This document shows positions 35,251 through 45,480 of a stretch of DNA of 64,000 nucleotides, piece after piece. The notes beneath the pieces were generated by a model, which was given only the letters and a program-made list of their open reading frames with translations, was not told the DNA's origin and did not search any database. Both the position numbers and the translations under genes were made by a program. This DNA is from Pseudomonas sp. Choline-02u-1 (GTDB lineage: Bacteria > Pseudomonadota > Gammaproteobacteria > Pseudomonadales > Pseudomonadaceae), in contig NZ_PJBC01000013.1 in NCBI RefSeq assembly GCF_002836515.1, positions 186,001 through 250,000 of the forward strand, read 5' to 3'. Each line of letters opens with the position of its first letter. The stretch's first letter is position 1.

Positions 35251-35621
35251 TAATCTTCTTTTTTCATCAGGCCAGCGAGGGCCGCAAACGGATTGTGCGT
35301 GGCCTTGGCGATCTTCGGTGTGCTCAGCGAGCCGTCGCCGAAATACTGCTGGTCGGTGTAGCGCGAGTGCTCGTTGTCGTGGCAGTACAGGCACAACAGT
35401 TCCCAGTTCGAGCCGTCCTGCGGGTTGTTGTCGTGGTTGTGGTCGCGGTGGTGCACGGTCAGTTCGCTCAGGCGCTTGCCGGAAAACTCACGGGCACAGC
35501 GGCCGCAGACGTGCGGGTACATTTTCAGGGCTTTGTCGCGGTAGCCCATTTCCTTGTCGCGCTGGTTGTCGGCGAGGATGCGGTCCAGCTTCGACGTGTT
35601 GGTGGGGGTGGACGAACTCAT
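35250..35621 (-). CDS. yajD: YajD-like HNH nuclease
   Basis: A 123-aa HNH endonuclease-fold protein: CGRCARE and LCLYCHDNEH form a zinc knuckle, and VHHRDHNHDNNP supplies the catalytic His. It resembles YajD of E. coli, of unproven role. The start MSSSTPTNTSK at 35621 is chosen on length; the frame is open to 35693. Confidence 0.88.
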   Translation of the reverse strand: MSSSTPTNTSKLDRILADNQRDKEMGYRDKALKMYPHVCGRCAREFSGKRLSELTVHHRDHNHDNNPQDGSNWELLCLYCHDNEHSRYTDQQYFGDGSLSTPKIAKATHNPFAALAGLMKKED

Positions 35622-35670
35622 GGGTTCACCTTTGCAGAAAGACTGATGACGGTTATGCGCAGAGTTTAGC

Positions 35671-36357
35671 TCAGCCCTTGAGCTTCTCGGCAATCCAGAT
35701 CGTGTGGCGGGTGCCCTTGTTGCCGTGGGCGAAGACCTGGACTTCTTCGGCTTTGAAACCGGCCTTCTTCAACTTGTCGGAAAACTGCCGATCGGCGCTG
35801 GCCGACCACACGGCCAGTACGCCTTTGGGGCGCAGCGCCTTGGCGCAGGCATTCAGGCCTGCGGCGCAATACAGCCAGCTGTTGGCCTTCTGGGTCAGGC
35901 CTTCGGGGCCGTTGTCGACGTCGAGCATGATCGCGTCGAAACCGTTCGGCTCGCTTTGCAGCACATTGGCCACGTCTTCCATGCGGATCACCGTGCGCGG
36001 ATCTAGCAACGGCCGCCCGGACTTCTCCCCGAGGGCGCCGCGATTCCACTCGACCACGCCGGGCACCAGCTCAGCGACCACCACTTCGGCCGACTTGCCC
36101 AAATGCTTGAGTGCCGAAGCGAGGGTGAAGCCCATGCCCAGGCCGCCGATCAACACCCGCGAATTCGGCCGGCCGGCGACCTTGCGGCAGGGAATCTCGG
36201 CCAGTGCGTCTTCGGAACCGTGCATGCGCGTGTTCATCAACTGCCCGCCATCGCCGCCCTGAATCTTGATGACGAAGTCCTCGCCATATTCGAACAGGCA
36301 CAGGGCACCGCCGTTTTCAGGGATCGGGGTGGTGTCGAGCAGAACGAAACGTTTCAT
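35671..36357 (-). CDS. Spermidine-synthase-like methyltransferase-fold protein
   Basis: A 228-aa protein with a SAM-binding fold of the spermidine synthase type: VLIGGLGMGFTLASALKHLG (motif I), VVVAELVPGVVEWN (motif II) and DAIMLDVDNGPEG. It lacks recognisable full-length synthase features (about 280 aa), so the reaction is uncertain. ATG 36357 starts MKRFVLLDTTPIP. Confidence 0.82.
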   Translation of the reverse strand: MKRFVLLDTTPIPENGGALCLFEYGEDFVIKIQGGDGGQLMNTRMHGSEDALAEIPCRKVAGRPNSRVLIGGLGMGFTLASALKHLGKSAEVVVAELVPGVVEWNRGALGEKSGRPLLDPRTVIRMEDVANVLQSEPNGFDAIMLDVDNGPEGLTQKANSWLYCAAGLNACAKALRPKGVLAVWSASADRQFSDKLKKAGFKAEEVQVFAHGNKGTRHTIWIAEKLKG

Positions 36358-36437
36358 GGAAATCTCTACAGGGGGGAAGGCAAGCAGGCGCGTTGGGAGT
36401 AGCCTGAGCACAGACTAAAGGCCAAACGGAGACCTTG

Positions 36438-36722
36438 ATGAAGCGCACCATTCTAACGGTCATTACCCTGGCCGCGCTCGCGATTACTGCAGTTCGGGCC
36501 CAGCAGAGCGTTCCGGTCAGCCCGACGCCGCAACCCGGTTCTCCCGGCACCGCGACGCCGACGCCGTATCCGCAGATCACTCCAATCACCTTGCCCAAGT
36601 CGGGCGCCGGCAGCGGCAGCCCACCGCTGGTACCGATCGAAATGCCCAGCCCGCCGAGCAAGGATCAACCGGTGCCGGGCATCGAGCCGAACGGCAACAA
36701 GGTCAAATCCCCCGGCGGTTAA
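36438..36722 (+). CDS. Small Pro-rich exported protein
   Basis: A 94-aa precursor with an N-terminal signal (MKRTILTVITLAALAITAVR, cleavage likely after RAQ or nearby) and a mature part of almost only Pro, Gly, Ser and Thr (SPTPQPGSPGTATPTPYPQI). CGGAGA precedes the ATG. Probably periplasmic and unstructured. It converges with and overlaps the next gene's stop by 4 bp. Confidence 0.7.
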   Translation: MKRTILTVITLAALAITAVRAQQSVPVSPTPQPGSPGTATPTPYPQITPITLPKSGAGSGSPPLVPIEMPSPPSKDQPVPGIEPNGNKVKSPGG

Positions 36723-37192
36723 ACCTGTTGCGCGGCGAGTTGGCCGTCGGCCATGCGCAGACGTTTGGACAGCGAGACGGCGAGGGCGCGGATGATCTTC
36801 GCGGCGATTTTCGGTGCGTCGTTGAGCATTTTTTCCAGCGAGTCCTTGCCCAGATTGAGCAACTGACAATGGCTCGCCGCGATACAGGTGGCCGAACGAC
36901 GCTCGCCATCGAGCACAGCCATTTCACCGAAGGCACGGCCGCTGCGCAGGGTCGCCATGGTGATCACCTGGCCGTCGGCGCCGGTTTTCTGCACGGCGAC
37001 CTGACCGGTGTGGATGATGCACATGAAACTGCCCGCATCGCCCTCGCGGAAAATCGCCTCGCCTTCAGCCACGGTGCTGATGCTGAAGTAGCCGGAAGCG
37101 GCCGCGAAATCGGCCAGTTGCAATTGATCGAACAGGCCACAGTCCATCAGCCAGTCGCGGATTTCGTTGTTCAGGAAGGTCGGTTCTGACAT
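36719..37192 (-). CDS. Cyclic-nucleotide-binding domain protein
   Basis: A 157-aa protein that is essentially one cNMP-binding domain: EGEAIFREGDAGSFMCII, then GRAFGEMAVLDGERRSATC, the phosphate-binding cassette with GE and RS/RSAT. There is no DNA-binding domain, so it may act by protein contact. The start MSEPTFLNNEIRDWL is preceded by a weak site. Confidence 0.88.
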   Translation of the reverse strand: MSEPTFLNNEIRDWLMDCGLFDQLQLADFAAASGYFSISTVAEGEAIFREGDAGSFMCIIHTGQVAVQKTGADGQVITMATLRSGRAFGEMAVLDGERRSATCIAASHCQLLNLGKDSLEKMLNDAPKIAAKIIRALAVSLSKRLRMADGQLAAQQV

Positions 37193-37243
37193 GTCGGTGC
37201 GGTCTTTTTGTTATCACTGTTTCCAGGGGGCACACGATCCCCA

Positions 37244-37328
37244 TGTAGGAGCTGCCGAAGGCTGCGATCTTTTGATCTTGTCCTTCAAAACCAGGATCAA
37301 AAGATCGCAGCCTTCGGCAGCTCCTACA
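37244..37328 (+). repeat. REP doublet, family A
   Basis: TGTAGGAGCTGCCGAAGGCT and, inverted, AGCCTTCGGCAGCTCCTACA, with GATCTTTTGATCTTG arms between. It separates the cNMP protein gene from ptrB. Confidence 0.92.
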
Positions 37329-37387
37329 CAGGGAATCGGTGAAGGCTTTGGGTCTGCTGTTAAGACCCAGGCCACCCACAGAGTTCC

Positions 37388-39442
37388 TCAGGCAATGCCC
37401 AAAACCTTGAACACAAATGCATATTCGAGCGCTACGTCACGTAATCCCTGATAGCGCCCGCTCATGCCACCGTGTCCGGCGCCCAGTTCGGTCTTGAGCA
37501 GCAGCACATTGTCGTCAGTCTTGCTCGCGCGCAATTTCGCCACCCACTTGGCCGCTTCCCAATACTGCACACGGCTGTCGTTGTAACCGGCGATCACCAA
37601 CAGCGGCGGATAAGCCTGCGCGGTGACGTTTTCGTAGGGCGCGTAAGCCTTGATCCGATCATAGACGTCCGGTTCTTGCGGGTTGCCCCATTCGTCGTAT
37701 TCGGTGACGGTCAGCGGCAGTTCGGGGTCGAGCATGGTGTTGAGCACGTCGACGAACGGTACCTCGGCGATCGCCACGCCGAACAGGTCCGGGCGCTGGT
37801 TGAGCACTGCGCCGATCAGTAGCCCGCCAGCGCTGCCGCCGCTGATCGCCAGTTTCTGCGCCGTGGTGATGCCGTTGAGGATCAGAAACTCGGCGCAGGC
37901 GATGAAGTCGCTGAAGGTGTTGTGTTTGTGTTCCTGCTTGCCGGCGCGATACCAGGCCTCGCCCAGTTCACCGCCGCCGCGTACGTGGGCGATGGCGAAT
38001 GCCATGCCGCGATCGAGCAGGCTCAGGCGTGCATGGGAAAACCACGGATCAAGGCTGGAACCGTAGGCGCCGTAACCGTACAGATACAGCGGTACTGGTT
38101 TGCCGACCATCTCGCGCTTCATCACCAGACTGATCGGCACCTGCGTGCCGTCCGGAGCGGTGGCCCACAGGCGCTGGCTGACGTAGGCGTCGGCATCGAA
38201 CGGGCCGAGCACCGGGGTTTCCTTGAGCACCGTTTGCTCGCCCGTGGCGAGAGTCAACTGGCGCACCTGGGCCGGGCGATTCAATGCTTCGTAGCGCAGA
38301 CGAATGCGGTCGCTCTCGAACTCCAGGCTGTTTTGCACATGGAGGCTGTAGGCCGCATCGGGCAATTGCACGCGGTACGACGTCTGGCCCTGGGGGTGAA
38401 CCTCGATGATCGGCAAGCCGCCTTCGCGCAGGCTCAGGGTCATCGCCTCGGTATTGAGGCTGACACCGTCGAGCATCACGTCTTCGTTGTGCGCGATCAG
38501 GTTCTGCCAGTCGGCCTCGCTCGGCGGCACGCCGGTGTCCGGGGCCTGATACAGGGCGAAATTGATGCCGTCGCGGTTGGTGCGGATGAACCAGGTCCAG
38601 ACGCCATCGAGCAGGCCGTGGTCGACGTCGTATTCGTGATCTTCGACCCGTGGCGCCAGGCAGGTGAACGGCAGATGCGGCTGATTGGCGTCCAGCGCCC
38701 AGACTTCGCTGGTGGTCTTGCTGCCCAGCGACAGCAGCAATTGCTGTTCGGAGCTGGCGCGGTAGCAATGCAGGAAGAAGCGCCCGTCCGGCTCGTGGAA
38801 GACTTCTTCAGCGGCAGTGCCATCGAGGCGATAGCGGAACAGTTTATGCGGGCGGTGGGTGTCGTCGAGCACGCCGAAGAACAGGGTCAGGCTGTCGTTG
38901 GCCCAGGTCATGCTGCCGTCACAGTCCCCGAATTCCAGTTCGCTGACCCGATCGTTGGAAAGCTCCTTGACGAACAATGTGTAGACCTCGTCGCCCGAGG
39001 TGTCGACGCTGTAGGCCAGACGCTGGTGGTCGGGGCTGATGCTGAAGGCGCCCAGCGAGAAGAAGCCGCCATTGGCCAGCGTGTTCGGGTCGAGCAGCAG
39101 TTGCTCGCGGCTTTCATCGAGGGTCAGGCTGTCGTCGGCCGGACGCGGGCAGCGGTAGTGCCGGGCGTATTCGTCGCCGGCAGTGGTGCGCGTGTAATAC
39201 AGGTAAGGGCCCCAAGGCGAGGGCAGGGACAGGTCGGTTTCGAGGATCCGGCCCTTGATCTCGTTGAACAGGTTTTCACGCAGCTCGGCCTGGTCGGCGG
39301 TTTGCGCCTCTTGATAAGTGTTTTCTGCCTTGAGGTAGTCGAGCACCGCGTCGGTATCGCGCTCCTGCAGCCAGGCATACGGGTCGGCGCCGGGCGCCCG
39401 GTGGGCTATCGGGGCAGTCATGACATGGGCGGATTGGGGCAT
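37388..39442 (-). CDS. ptrB: Oligopeptidase B / prolyl oligopeptidase family
   Basis: A 684-aa serine peptidase, beta-propeller domain first, alpha/beta hydrolase C-terminal. GGSAGGLLIGAVLNQRPDLF holds the nucleophile Ser (about residue 530), NDSRVQYWEAAKW supplies the Asp region, and GAGHGGMSGR the His. It matches oligopeptidase B, cutting after basic residues of short peptides in the cytoplasm. Start at ATG 39442; the frame upstream runs into a REP doublet. Confidence 0.92.
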   Translation of the reverse strand: MPQSAHVMTAPIAHRAPGADPYAWLQERDTDAVLDYLKAENTYQEAQTADQAELRENLFNEIKGRILETDLSLPSPWGPYLYYTRTTAGDEYARHYRCPRPADDSLTLDESREQLLLDPNTLANGGFFSLGAFSISPDHQRLAYSVDTSGDEVYTLFVKELSNDRVSELEFGDCDGSMTWANDSLTLFFGVLDDTHRPHKLFRYRLDGTAAEEVFHEPDGRFFLHCYRASSEQQLLLSLGSKTTSEVWALDANQPHLPFTCLAPRVEDHEYDVDHGLLDGVWTWFIRTNRDGINFALYQAPDTGVPPSEADWQNLIAHNEDVMLDGVSLNTEAMTLSLREGGLPIIEVHPQGQTSYRVQLPDAAYSLHVQNSLEFESDRIRLRYEALNRPAQVRQLTLATGEQTVLKETPVLGPFDADAYVSQRLWATAPDGTQVPISLVMKREMVGKPVPLYLYGYGAYGSSLDPWFSHARLSLLDRGMAFAIAHVRGGGELGEAWYRAGKQEHKHNTFSDFIACAEFLILNGITTAQKLAISGGSAGGLLIGAVLNQRPDLFGVAIAEVPFVDVLNTMLDPELPLTVTEYDEWGNPQEPDVYDRIKAYAPYENVTAQAYPPLLVIAGYNDSRVQYWEAAKWVAKLRASKTDDNVLLLKTELGAGHGGMSGRYQGLRDVALEYAFVFKVLGIA

Positions 39443-39505
39443 GGAAGGCTCTCGGACAATATTCGAATAAAGGTTTCGCGCAATTTGAAACTGCCGCAGA
39501 CGCCT

Positions 39506-39591
39506 CTGGGAGCGAGCTTGCTCGCGAAGGCGTCGTGGCAGATGACTTTGTTGCAATGACCTACAGCTTTCGCGAGCAAGCTCGCTTCCAC
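39506..39591 (+). repeat. REP doublet, family B
   Basis: CTGGGAGCGAGCTTGCTCGC and, inverted, GCGAGCAAGCTCGCTTCCAC, with a ~40-bp spacer, in the divergent gap upstream of ptrB. Confidence 0.9.
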
Positions 39592-39676
39592 AGGGTCGGC
39601 TGCTGGCCGTCTGGTATTGGGACAAGCCGCATGGGCGAAAAGTCGTTACTATAAGCGCCTCTTTGCCTGCCTTGCC

Positions 39677-40174
39677 ATGGACACCATGACCGAGAACGAC
39701 TATCTGATCGCCTGGGGCGTTTACGCCTTTGCCGCCGTAGGCTGCCTGCTGGTATGGATGCGCCTGACCACCTGGATGTGGCGCTGGCTGCGCGAGCCGC
39801 TGCGTGTGCTGATGGCGGTGTTGCTGTTCAGCCCGACCATCGTCGATCCGGTGAAAGCCAAAGTTGCGCCGGCCATCGCCATTACCGTACTGGACATGCT
39901 GTTCAAGGTTGGCAACAACGCCTGGCGCGCGGTTTCAGACCTGTTCATGTACGGCATGATCGCGTTCGGTGTTTATCTGGTCTTCGTGTTGATCCGCCTG
40001 CCGATCGAGCGTGCCGCGACCGCGCGGCGCGAACGGGCCGAGGCCGCCAAAACCGCGGCCCGCGCTGAGGAACGCGACGACGATCAACCGTTCGGCGGCG
40101 CCGGTGACGACCGCTACGGCCGCCCGCCAGTGCCGAACAATCCGCAGCGCATGCGGGTCGAGCCGCGTCTGTAA
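39677..40174 (+). CDS. Membrane protein of unknown function
   Basis: A 165-aa protein with an N-terminal segment (IAWGVYAFAAVGCLLVWM), a further hydrophobic pair at about 35-55 and 92-115 (MIAFGVYLVFVLIRLPI), and a polar Arg/Glu-rich end (RRERAEAAKTAARAEERDDD). ATG 39677 or 39686 may start it. It precedes the YafJ gene by 15 bp, suggesting an operon. Function unknown. Confidence 0.75.
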   Translation: MDTMTENDYLIAWGVYAFAAVGCLLVWMRLTTWMWRWLREPLRVLMAVLLFSPTIVDPVKAKVAPAIAITVLDMLFKVGNNAWRAVSDLFMYGMIAFGVYLVFVLIRLPIERAATARRERAEAAKTAARAEERDDDQPFGGAGDDRYGRPPVPNNPQRMRVEPRL

Positions 40175-40189
40175 TCCGAGAGTCCGCAC

Positions 40190-40966
40190 ATGTGTGAATT
40201 ACTGGGCATGAGTGCCAACGTGCCGACCGACATCGTGTTCAGCTTCACCGGCCTGATGCAGCGCGGCGGTCGTACCGGCCCGCACCGCGACGGCTGGGGC
40301 ATCGCTTTTTACGAAGGCCGCGGCTTGCGCCTGTTCCAGGACCCGGCGGCAAGCAGCGAGTCGGAAGTGGCCAATCTGGTGCAGCGTTATCCGATCAAAA
40401 GCGAAGTGGTCATCGGCCATATCCGCCAGGCCAACGTCGGCAAGGTCTGCCTGTCCAACACGCACCCGTTCGTCCGCGAACTGTGGGGACGCAACTGGTG
40501 CTTTGCGCACAACGGCCAACTCGCCGAATTCACCCCGATCAAGAGTTTCTACCGCCCGGTCGGCGATACCGACAGCGAAGCGGCGTTCTGCGATTTGCTC
40601 AACCGTGTCCGCGCAGCCTTTCCGGAACCGGTCGATATCGAAGTGCTGCTGCCGGATCTGGTCGCCGCCTGCGCCGAATATCGCACGAAGGGTGTGTTCA
40701 ATTGCCTGCTCAGCGACGGCGACTGGCTGTTCTGTTACTGCTCGACCAAACTGGCCCAGATCACTCGGCGCGCACCGTTCGGCCCGGCGCGACTCAAGGA
40801 TGTCGACGTGATTGTCGACTTCCAGGCCGAAACCACGCCCAACGATGTGGTCACCGTGATTGCCACCGAGCCGTTGACCGAAAATGAAACCTGGTCCCGC
40901 TACGAGCCGGGCCAATGGAGCCTGTGGCGACGCGGCGAATGCGTAAGCCAGGGCAAGACCGAATAA
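40190..40966 (+). CDS. yafJ: Class II glutamine amidotransferase (YafJ type)
   Basis: A 258-aa N-terminal-nucleophile amidotransferase. [10 protein letters not shown] exposes Cys2 after Met removal as nucleophile. [19 protein letters not shown], the [11 protein letters not shown] loop and [11 protein letters not shown] are family marks. No synthase domain is fused; YafJ proteins are thought to act in glutamine-type amide hydrolysis of unknown target. Confidence 0.9.
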   Translation: MCELLGMSANVPTDIVFSFTGLMQRGGRTGPHRDGWGIAFYEGRGLRLFQDPAASSESEVANLVQRYPIKSEVVIGHIRQANVGKVCLSNTHPFVRELWGRNWCFAHNGQLAEFTPIKSFYRPVGDTDSEAAFCDLLNRVRAAFPEPVDIEVLLPDLVAACAEYRTKGVFNCLLSDGDWLFCYCSTKLAQITRRAPFGPARLKDVDVIVDFQAETTPNDVVTVIATEPLTENETWSRYEPGQWSLWRRGECVSQGKTE

Positions 40967-40978
40967 GGATTTGCATCC

Positions 40979-41521
40979 ATGTTGCTCAGTTATCTACGGC
41001 TGGTGTTGTTTGCGGCGGGCCTGTTGATCGGTGTTCAGGTGCCGGGGTTCATCAACGATTACGCCCAGCGTGTCGAAGCGCACCTGATCGAAGCGCAGAC
41101 CGGTCTGCGTGGTTTTCAAGGCACGGCCGACCAGTTTTTCAAGGGCGATATGCAGGCGCTGGTCGCGCATTATCGTGCCAGCGAAGACCCGATTTTCCGC
41201 AGCGATGCTGACAGCCTGAACACCTTGCTCACCCGTCAGGTTGCGCTGGACAAGCAATTCCAGGCGATGCAAGGGCCGTGGTATGTGCGTTTCCTGCAAG
41301 TGGTGCTGGCGGCTGATCCGGATATTCGCAAGGAAACCTGGAACGGCTACAGCTATCAGATTCTGCTGACGCCAGAGGCAATGATCTGGGGCATGAGCGG
41401 CGCGTTGCTGCTGTCTTTCGGCATCGAATGCCTGTTTCGCCTGATCGACTGGGTTGTGCTTGGCGGTCGCCGCCTGCGCCAGAGCCGACCGATCGAAGAT
41501 CGCGACGTGCGCGGTTTGTAA
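40979..41521 (+). CDS. DUF2937 family membrane protein
   Basis: A 180-aa protein, third of a likely three-gene operon (12 bp after YafJ). A hydrophobic N-terminus (LLSYLRLVLFAAGLLIGVQV) and a C-terminal segment (AMIWGMSGALLLSFGIECLF) flank a soluble, helical, periplasmic-looking middle (QTGLRGFQGTADQFFKGD). DUF2937 has no known role. Confidence 0.85.
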   Translation: MLLSYLRLVLFAAGLLIGVQVPGFINDYAQRVEAHLIEAQTGLRGFQGTADQFFKGDMQALVAHYRASEDPIFRSDADSLNTLLTRQVALDKQFQAMQGPWYVRFLQVVLAADPDIRKETWNGYSYQILLTPEAMIWGMSGALLLSFGIECLFRLIDWVVLGGRRLRQSRPIEDRDVRGL

Positions 41522-41525
41522 ACCG

Positions 41526-41602
41526 AAGATCAAAAGATCGCAGCCTTCGGCAGCTCCTGCACCACCCCTGTCGGAGCTGCCGAAGGCTGCGATCTTTTGC
41601 TT
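41526..41602 (+). repeat. REP doublet, family A
   Basis: GATCAAAAGATCGCAGCCTT and, inverted, AAGGCTGCGATCTTTTGCTT with GCAGCTCCT cores, in the convergent gap between the DUF2937 and LysR genes. Confidence 0.92.
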
Positions 41603-41603
41603 T

Positions 41604-42518
41604 TCAGGCGTTCAAGACAATGTAACTGTCGCCCACTTTATCTGCATACCCCGCCAGCACCTGCTGACACAACGTCACTACCTCCTCGACCCACTCAACC
41701 CCGACCCGCCACGACACCACCACCGGCAGATTCGCCGGTCGCTGCCCGATGTCGAGCAAGGTCAAGTCGCCGCGCGCCAGCTCCTCGGCCACCAGTACCG
41801 GCGGCAGGGCGCCGATGCCAAAGCCGTCACGCAATAATCGGGTGATCGCCGACACCGAATTCACGCAATTCAAGCGGGGCGCCAGCACGCCGCTGGCCTG
41901 CATCAGCGCGACGATATCCTGATGCGGTCGTGAGTTTTTCGAATAGGTGATGATCCGCTCCTGCGCCAGTTCGGCGAGGTCGGCGTAGTCGCGGTTGTAG
42001 ATCGAATTGCTCGCGACGATCCAGCCCAGCGGATGGCTCGCCAGTTCCAGGCTGCGCACGCTTTCATGGCGGATCAGATCGGTCTGCAGAATGATGTCGA
42101 GAAAGCCTTTTTGCAGCTGATCACAGAGGTTCAGCGCAGTGTCTGCCACCAATTCGATTTCCACCCGTGGGTACGCGTCTGTCATCTGCGCCACCAGCGG
42201 GCTCAGCCAGGTATGGATGACCGTGTCCATCACACCGATGCGCACCCGCCCGACCTTGCTCGAACGGGTCTCGATCGACTGTTTCAGCGCCGCCATGGTG
42301 TCGAGCATCTGCTCGGCATAGTCGAGCACTTTCAGGCCTTCCGGGGTCAGGCTGACACCGCGTGAATCGCGCAGGAACAGCTTCACCTTGAGCTCACCTT
42401 CAAGCACTGCGATGCGGCTGGAAATCGATGCCTGGGTGGTGAACAGCTTGTCGGCGGTCAGGCGAAAACTCTTCAGGCGCGCGACCCAGACAAAGGTCTC
42501 GAGAAACTTCAGGTTCAT
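41604..42518 (-). CDS. LysR-type regulator, probable controller of the MFS-pxpABC locus
   Basis: A 304-aa LysR protein: LKFLETFVWVARLKSFRLTA, then TQASISSRIAVLEGELKVKL (helix-turn-helix). It diverges from the MFS gene across a 159-bp gap, the standard LysR layout. Its likely targets are MFS and pxpABC, with 5-oxoproline a candidate effector (inference). Met3 at 42518 is chosen as the family start. Confidence 0.9.
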   Translation of the reverse strand: MNLKFLETFVWVARLKSFRLTADKLFTTQASISSRIAVLEGELKVKLFLRDSRGVSLTPEGLKVLDYAEQMLDTMAALKQSIETRSSKVGRVRIGVMDTVIHTWLSPLVAQMTDAYPRVEIELVADTALNLCDQLQKGFLDIILQTDLIRHESVRSLELASHPLGWIVASNSIYNRDYADLAELAQERIITYSKNSRPHQDIVALMQASGVLAPRLNCVNSVSAITRLLRDGFGIGALPPVLVAEELARGDLTLLDIGQRPANLPVVVSWRVGVEWVEEVVTLCQQVLAGYADKVGDSYIVLNA

Positions 42519-42677
42519 GGGCAAGGCTCGGCTGACAAATTTTTCTTATGCCTAAGGCGGGTTTTTATTCGTTGGACGGCACAGGGCTGGGCGGCGAAAA
42601 ATCGGCGCATCCGGTTCCCACGATAGGCGTCGTCGGAGCTTCGAACAAGACCAATAAAAGCCCTGCGGAGATTTGCC

Positions 42678-43964
42678 ATGAGTGCTCCCGACACCCTTCC
42701 TATATCCAAGCCAGCGGCGCGTCCCGGGCCGTTCGACTGGTATCGCAACATCAACCAGCAGGAGCGCCGCACGTTCTGGAGCTGCAAGATCGGCTACGGT
42801 CTGGACGGCATGGACACGCAGATGCTCAGCTTCGTCGTGCCGACATTGATTGCGATGTGGGGCATCACCACGGGCGAAGCGGGGCTGATCCACACCAGCA
42901 CCTTGATCGCCTCGGCGATTGGCGGCTGGGTCGCCGGGATTCTCTCCGACCGCATCGGCCGCGTGCGCACCCTGCAACTGACGGTGCTGTGGTTCGCCTT
43001 CTTCACCTTCTTGTGCGGTTTCGCGCAAAACTACGAGCAACTGCTGATCGCCCGTACCTTGATGGGCTTTGGTTTCGGCGGTGAATGGACCGCTGGCGCA
43101 GTGTTGATCGGCGAGGTGATCCGCGCCAAAGACCGCGGCAAGGCGGTGGGCATGGTGCAGTCCGGTTGGGCGTTGGGCTGGGGCCTGACGGCGATTCTCT
43201 ATGCTGTGCTGTTTTCGCTGTTGCCACCGGAGGATGCCTGGCGGGCGCTGTTCATCCTCGGCATCGTGCCGGCAATATTCGTGATTTTTGTCCGCCGCTT
43301 GGTGAAAGATCCGGAAATCTATCGCGAAGCCAAAGCCGCGCAAACGCCAGAGAATCCGGCGAAGTTCTACGAGATCTTTGCCCCCGGCATGCTTTTCACC
43401 ACCTTTCGTGCGTCCTTGCTGACGACCGGTGCGCTGGGCGGTTACTACGCAATCACCTCCTGGCTGCCGACTTTTCTCAAGAACGAACGCGGTTTGAGCG
43501 TGCTCGGCACTGGCGGTTATCTGGCGATGGTGATCGTCGGTTCCTACGTCGGTTATGTGATCAGTGCTTATCTGACCGACCTGCTGGGGCGCAAAAAGAA
43601 TTTCATTTTGTTCGCGGTCGGCTCGTTCACCATCGTTCTGCTCTACACGCAGATGCCGGTCAGCAATGGCGTGATGCTGTGGCTGGGCTTTCCGCTGGGC
43701 TTCTTCGCCTCGGGGATTTTCAGCGGCATGGGCGCGTTTCTCACTGAGTTGTTCCCCACGCGGATTCGCGGCTCGGGTCAGGGTTTCTGCTACAACATCG
43801 GCCGCGCGCTGGCGGCGTTGTTCCCGCTGCTGATCGGCCTGCTCAGTCAGAAAGTCCCGCTGAGCATGGGCATCGGTGCCTTCGCGGCGGTGTCCTACGG
43901 CGTGGTGATTCTGGCGGCGCTGAGCCTGCCGGAAACCCGAGGCAAGCAACTCGACGCGCAGTAA
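42678..43964 (+). CDS. MFS transporter, probable organic acid importer
   Basis: A 428-aa, 12-segment major facilitator. [20 protein letters not shown] between helices 2 and 3 is the signature. [19 protein letters not shown] resembles the sialic-acid/aromatic-acid branch. A purine-rich stretch (CGGAG) precedes the ATG. It is located directly upstream of pxpABC and so may import 5-oxoproline or a related acid, by genomic context only. Confidence 0.88.
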   Translation: MSAPDTLPISKPAARPGPFDWYRNINQQERRTFWSCKIGYGLDGMDTQMLSFVVPTLIAMWGITTGEAGLIHTSTLIASAIGGWVAGILSDRIGRVRTLQLTVLWFAFFTFLCGFAQNYEQLLIARTLMGFGFGGEWTAGAVLIGEVIRAKDRGKAVGMVQSGWALGWGLTAILYAVLFSLLPPEDAWRALFILGIVPAIFVIFVRRLVKDPEIYREAKAAQTPENPAKFYEIFAPGMLFTTFRASLLTTGALGGYYAITSWLPTFLKNERGLSVLGTGGYLAMVIVGSYVGYVISAYLTDLLGRKKNFILFAVGSFTIVLLYTQMPVSNGVMLWLGFPLGFFASGIFSGMGAFLTELFPTRIRGSGQGFCYNIGRALAALFPLLIGLLSQKVPLSMGIGAFAAVSYGVVILAALSLPETRGKQLDAQ

Positions 43965-44026
43965 CTGATACCCTGCGCGGCACTGTCCTACAGATAAAAA
44001 GACCAGCAGCTACAGGAGTGTTCACC

Positions 44027-44779
44027 GTGAGCCGCCTGCTATTGAATTGCGACATTGGCGAGAGCTTCGGCAGCTGGACCATGGGTCTGGATGCCGAGGT
44101 CATGCCCTTCATCGATTGCGCCAACATCGCCTGCGGTTTCCATGCCGGCGACCCGAGCATCATGCGCAAAACCGTGGCGCTGGCCCTCGAACAAGGCGTG
44201 CAGATTGGCGCGCACCCGGCCTATCAGGATCTGGTCGGATTCGGCCGACGCTCCATGGCCTGTTCCGCGCAAGAATTGCAAGACATCCTGCATTACCAGA
44301 TCGGCGCCCTCGACGGCATCTGCAAGGTGCAGGGCGGGCGCGTGAGTTACGTCAAACCTCACGGCGCGATGTACAACGACATGATGGCCAACCCGGTGCA
44401 ACTGCGTGCGGTGGTGCAGGCCGTGGCCGCCTATGATCGCGACCTGCCGCTGATGTTGATGGCAACCCGGGACAACGCGGCGGCGCAGCAAATCGGCGAT
44501 GAATATGGCGTGACCCTGTGGTTCGAGGCTTTTGCCGATCGCGCCTACGACAGCGCCGGCCGGCTGGTTTCGCGGCAGTTGCCGGGCGCCGTGCATCACG
44601 ATCCGCAGACAATCATTGAGCAAGCGTTGACCATCACCCGTGGCGGCGAACTCATTGCCAGCGATGGCAGCGCCTTGATCCTGCGCGCCAACACCCTGTG
44701 CGTCCACGGCGACAACGCCAGTTCGGTAGCCGCCGTGCAGCGCATTCGCCAAGCCTTGCAGCAGTCGAGTGCGTCATGA
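44027..44779 (+). CDS. pxpA: 5-oxoprolinase subunit A (LamB/YcsF family)
   Basis: A 250-aa subunit of the ATP-dependent 5-oxoprolinase PxpABC, which opens 5-oxoproline to glutamate. [32 protein letters not shown] and [10 protein letters not shown] are family landmarks. GTG 44027 is chosen with AGGAG 8 bp upstream; an earlier in-frame GTG at 44018 overlaps that site. It shares a 4-bp ATGA overlap with pxpB. Confidence 0.93.
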   Translation: MSRLLLNCDIGESFGSWTMGLDAEVMPFIDCANIACGFHAGDPSIMRKTVALALEQGVQIGAHPAYQDLVGFGRRSMACSAQELQDILHYQIGALDGICKVQGGRVSYVKPHGAMYNDMMANPVQLRAVVQAVAAYDRDLPLMLMATRDNAAAQQIGDEYGVTLWFEAFADRAYDSAGRLVSRQLPGAVHHDPQTIIEQALTITRGGELIASDGSALILRANTLCVHGDNASSVAAVQRIRQALQQSSAS

Positions 44780-45480
44780 ATCCAAGGATTGAAGTGGTAG
44801 CCCTTGATTGCCTGATGCTGCGTCTGTTCGATGAAATCGCCGAAGCCAACATGCCGTGGATGCTCGCCGCCAGCGAGCGATTGCGCACGGCGTTTGGCGC
44901 ACAGTTGATCGATCTGGTGCCGTCCTATACCACGCTCATGGTGCATTTCGATCTGACGCTTTCGAGTCCGGCTCAGGCGCGCCAAAGGATCGCCGACGCG
45001 CTGGTCGATCTGGCGCCGAGTGCGCGCAGTGCTGGGCACTGTCACGTCTTGCCGGTTTGGTACGACCTCAGCGTCGGCCCGGAGTTGAGCCTGTTGGCTG
45101 AACGCAGCGGGCTGCCGGTGGCGGAGGTGGTTCGTCGCCACTGCGCACGTGAATATCAGGTGTTCGCCCTTGGTTTTGCGCCCGGTTTTGCTTTTATGGG
45201 CCTGGTCGAAGAGATTCTCGCCACGCCACGCCTGAGCACGCCACGCAAGAAAGTCGCCGCCGGCAGCGTCGGTATCGCCGAGCGGCAGACCGCAGCTTAT
45301 CCGGTCGTCTCACCCGGTGGCTGGAACCTGATCGGTCGCACCCCGGCAAAACTGTTCGATCGGCATCGCGACGGTTATAGCCTGATGCAGCCCGGCGACA
45401 CAGTGCGCTTCGAAGCCGTGGATCACGCTGAATTCGTTCGTCTGGGCGGCGACGACACACCGTTGGAGGCGCTGGCATGA
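44776..45480 (+). CDS. pxpB: 5-oxoprolinase subunit B (KipI-like)
   Basis: A 234-aa protein of the KipI/allophanate hydrolase subunit 1 type. [18 protein letters not shown] and the signature [20 protein letters not shown] are present, with [20 protein letters not shown] near residue 155. ATG 44776 overlaps the pxpA stop, and the stop overlaps pxpC as ATGA, so the three subunits are coupled. Confidence 0.93.
   Translation: MNPRIEVVALDCLMLRLFDEIAEANMPWMLAASERLRTAFGAQLIDLVPSYTTLMVHFDLTLSSPAQARQRIADALVDLAPSARSAGHCHVLPVWYDLSVGPELSLLAERSGLPVAEVVRRHCAREYQVFALGFAPGFAFMGLVEEILATPRLSTPRKKVAAGSVGIAERQTAAYPVVSPGGWNLIGRTPAKLFDRHRDGYSLMQPGDTVRFEAVDHAEFVRLGGDDTPLEALA

Noticed and set aside
34648..35394. 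Long version of the SpoU methyltransferase starting at 35394
   Set aside because: The added 92 residues are translated REP sequence; the family motif begins at the GTG at 35118.
37922..39559. 545-codon open frame on the plus strand opposite ptrB
   Set aside because: It is the antisense shadow of a GC-rich gene whose motifs are complete; the translated product has no recognisable motif and is rich in Arg, Gly and Val.
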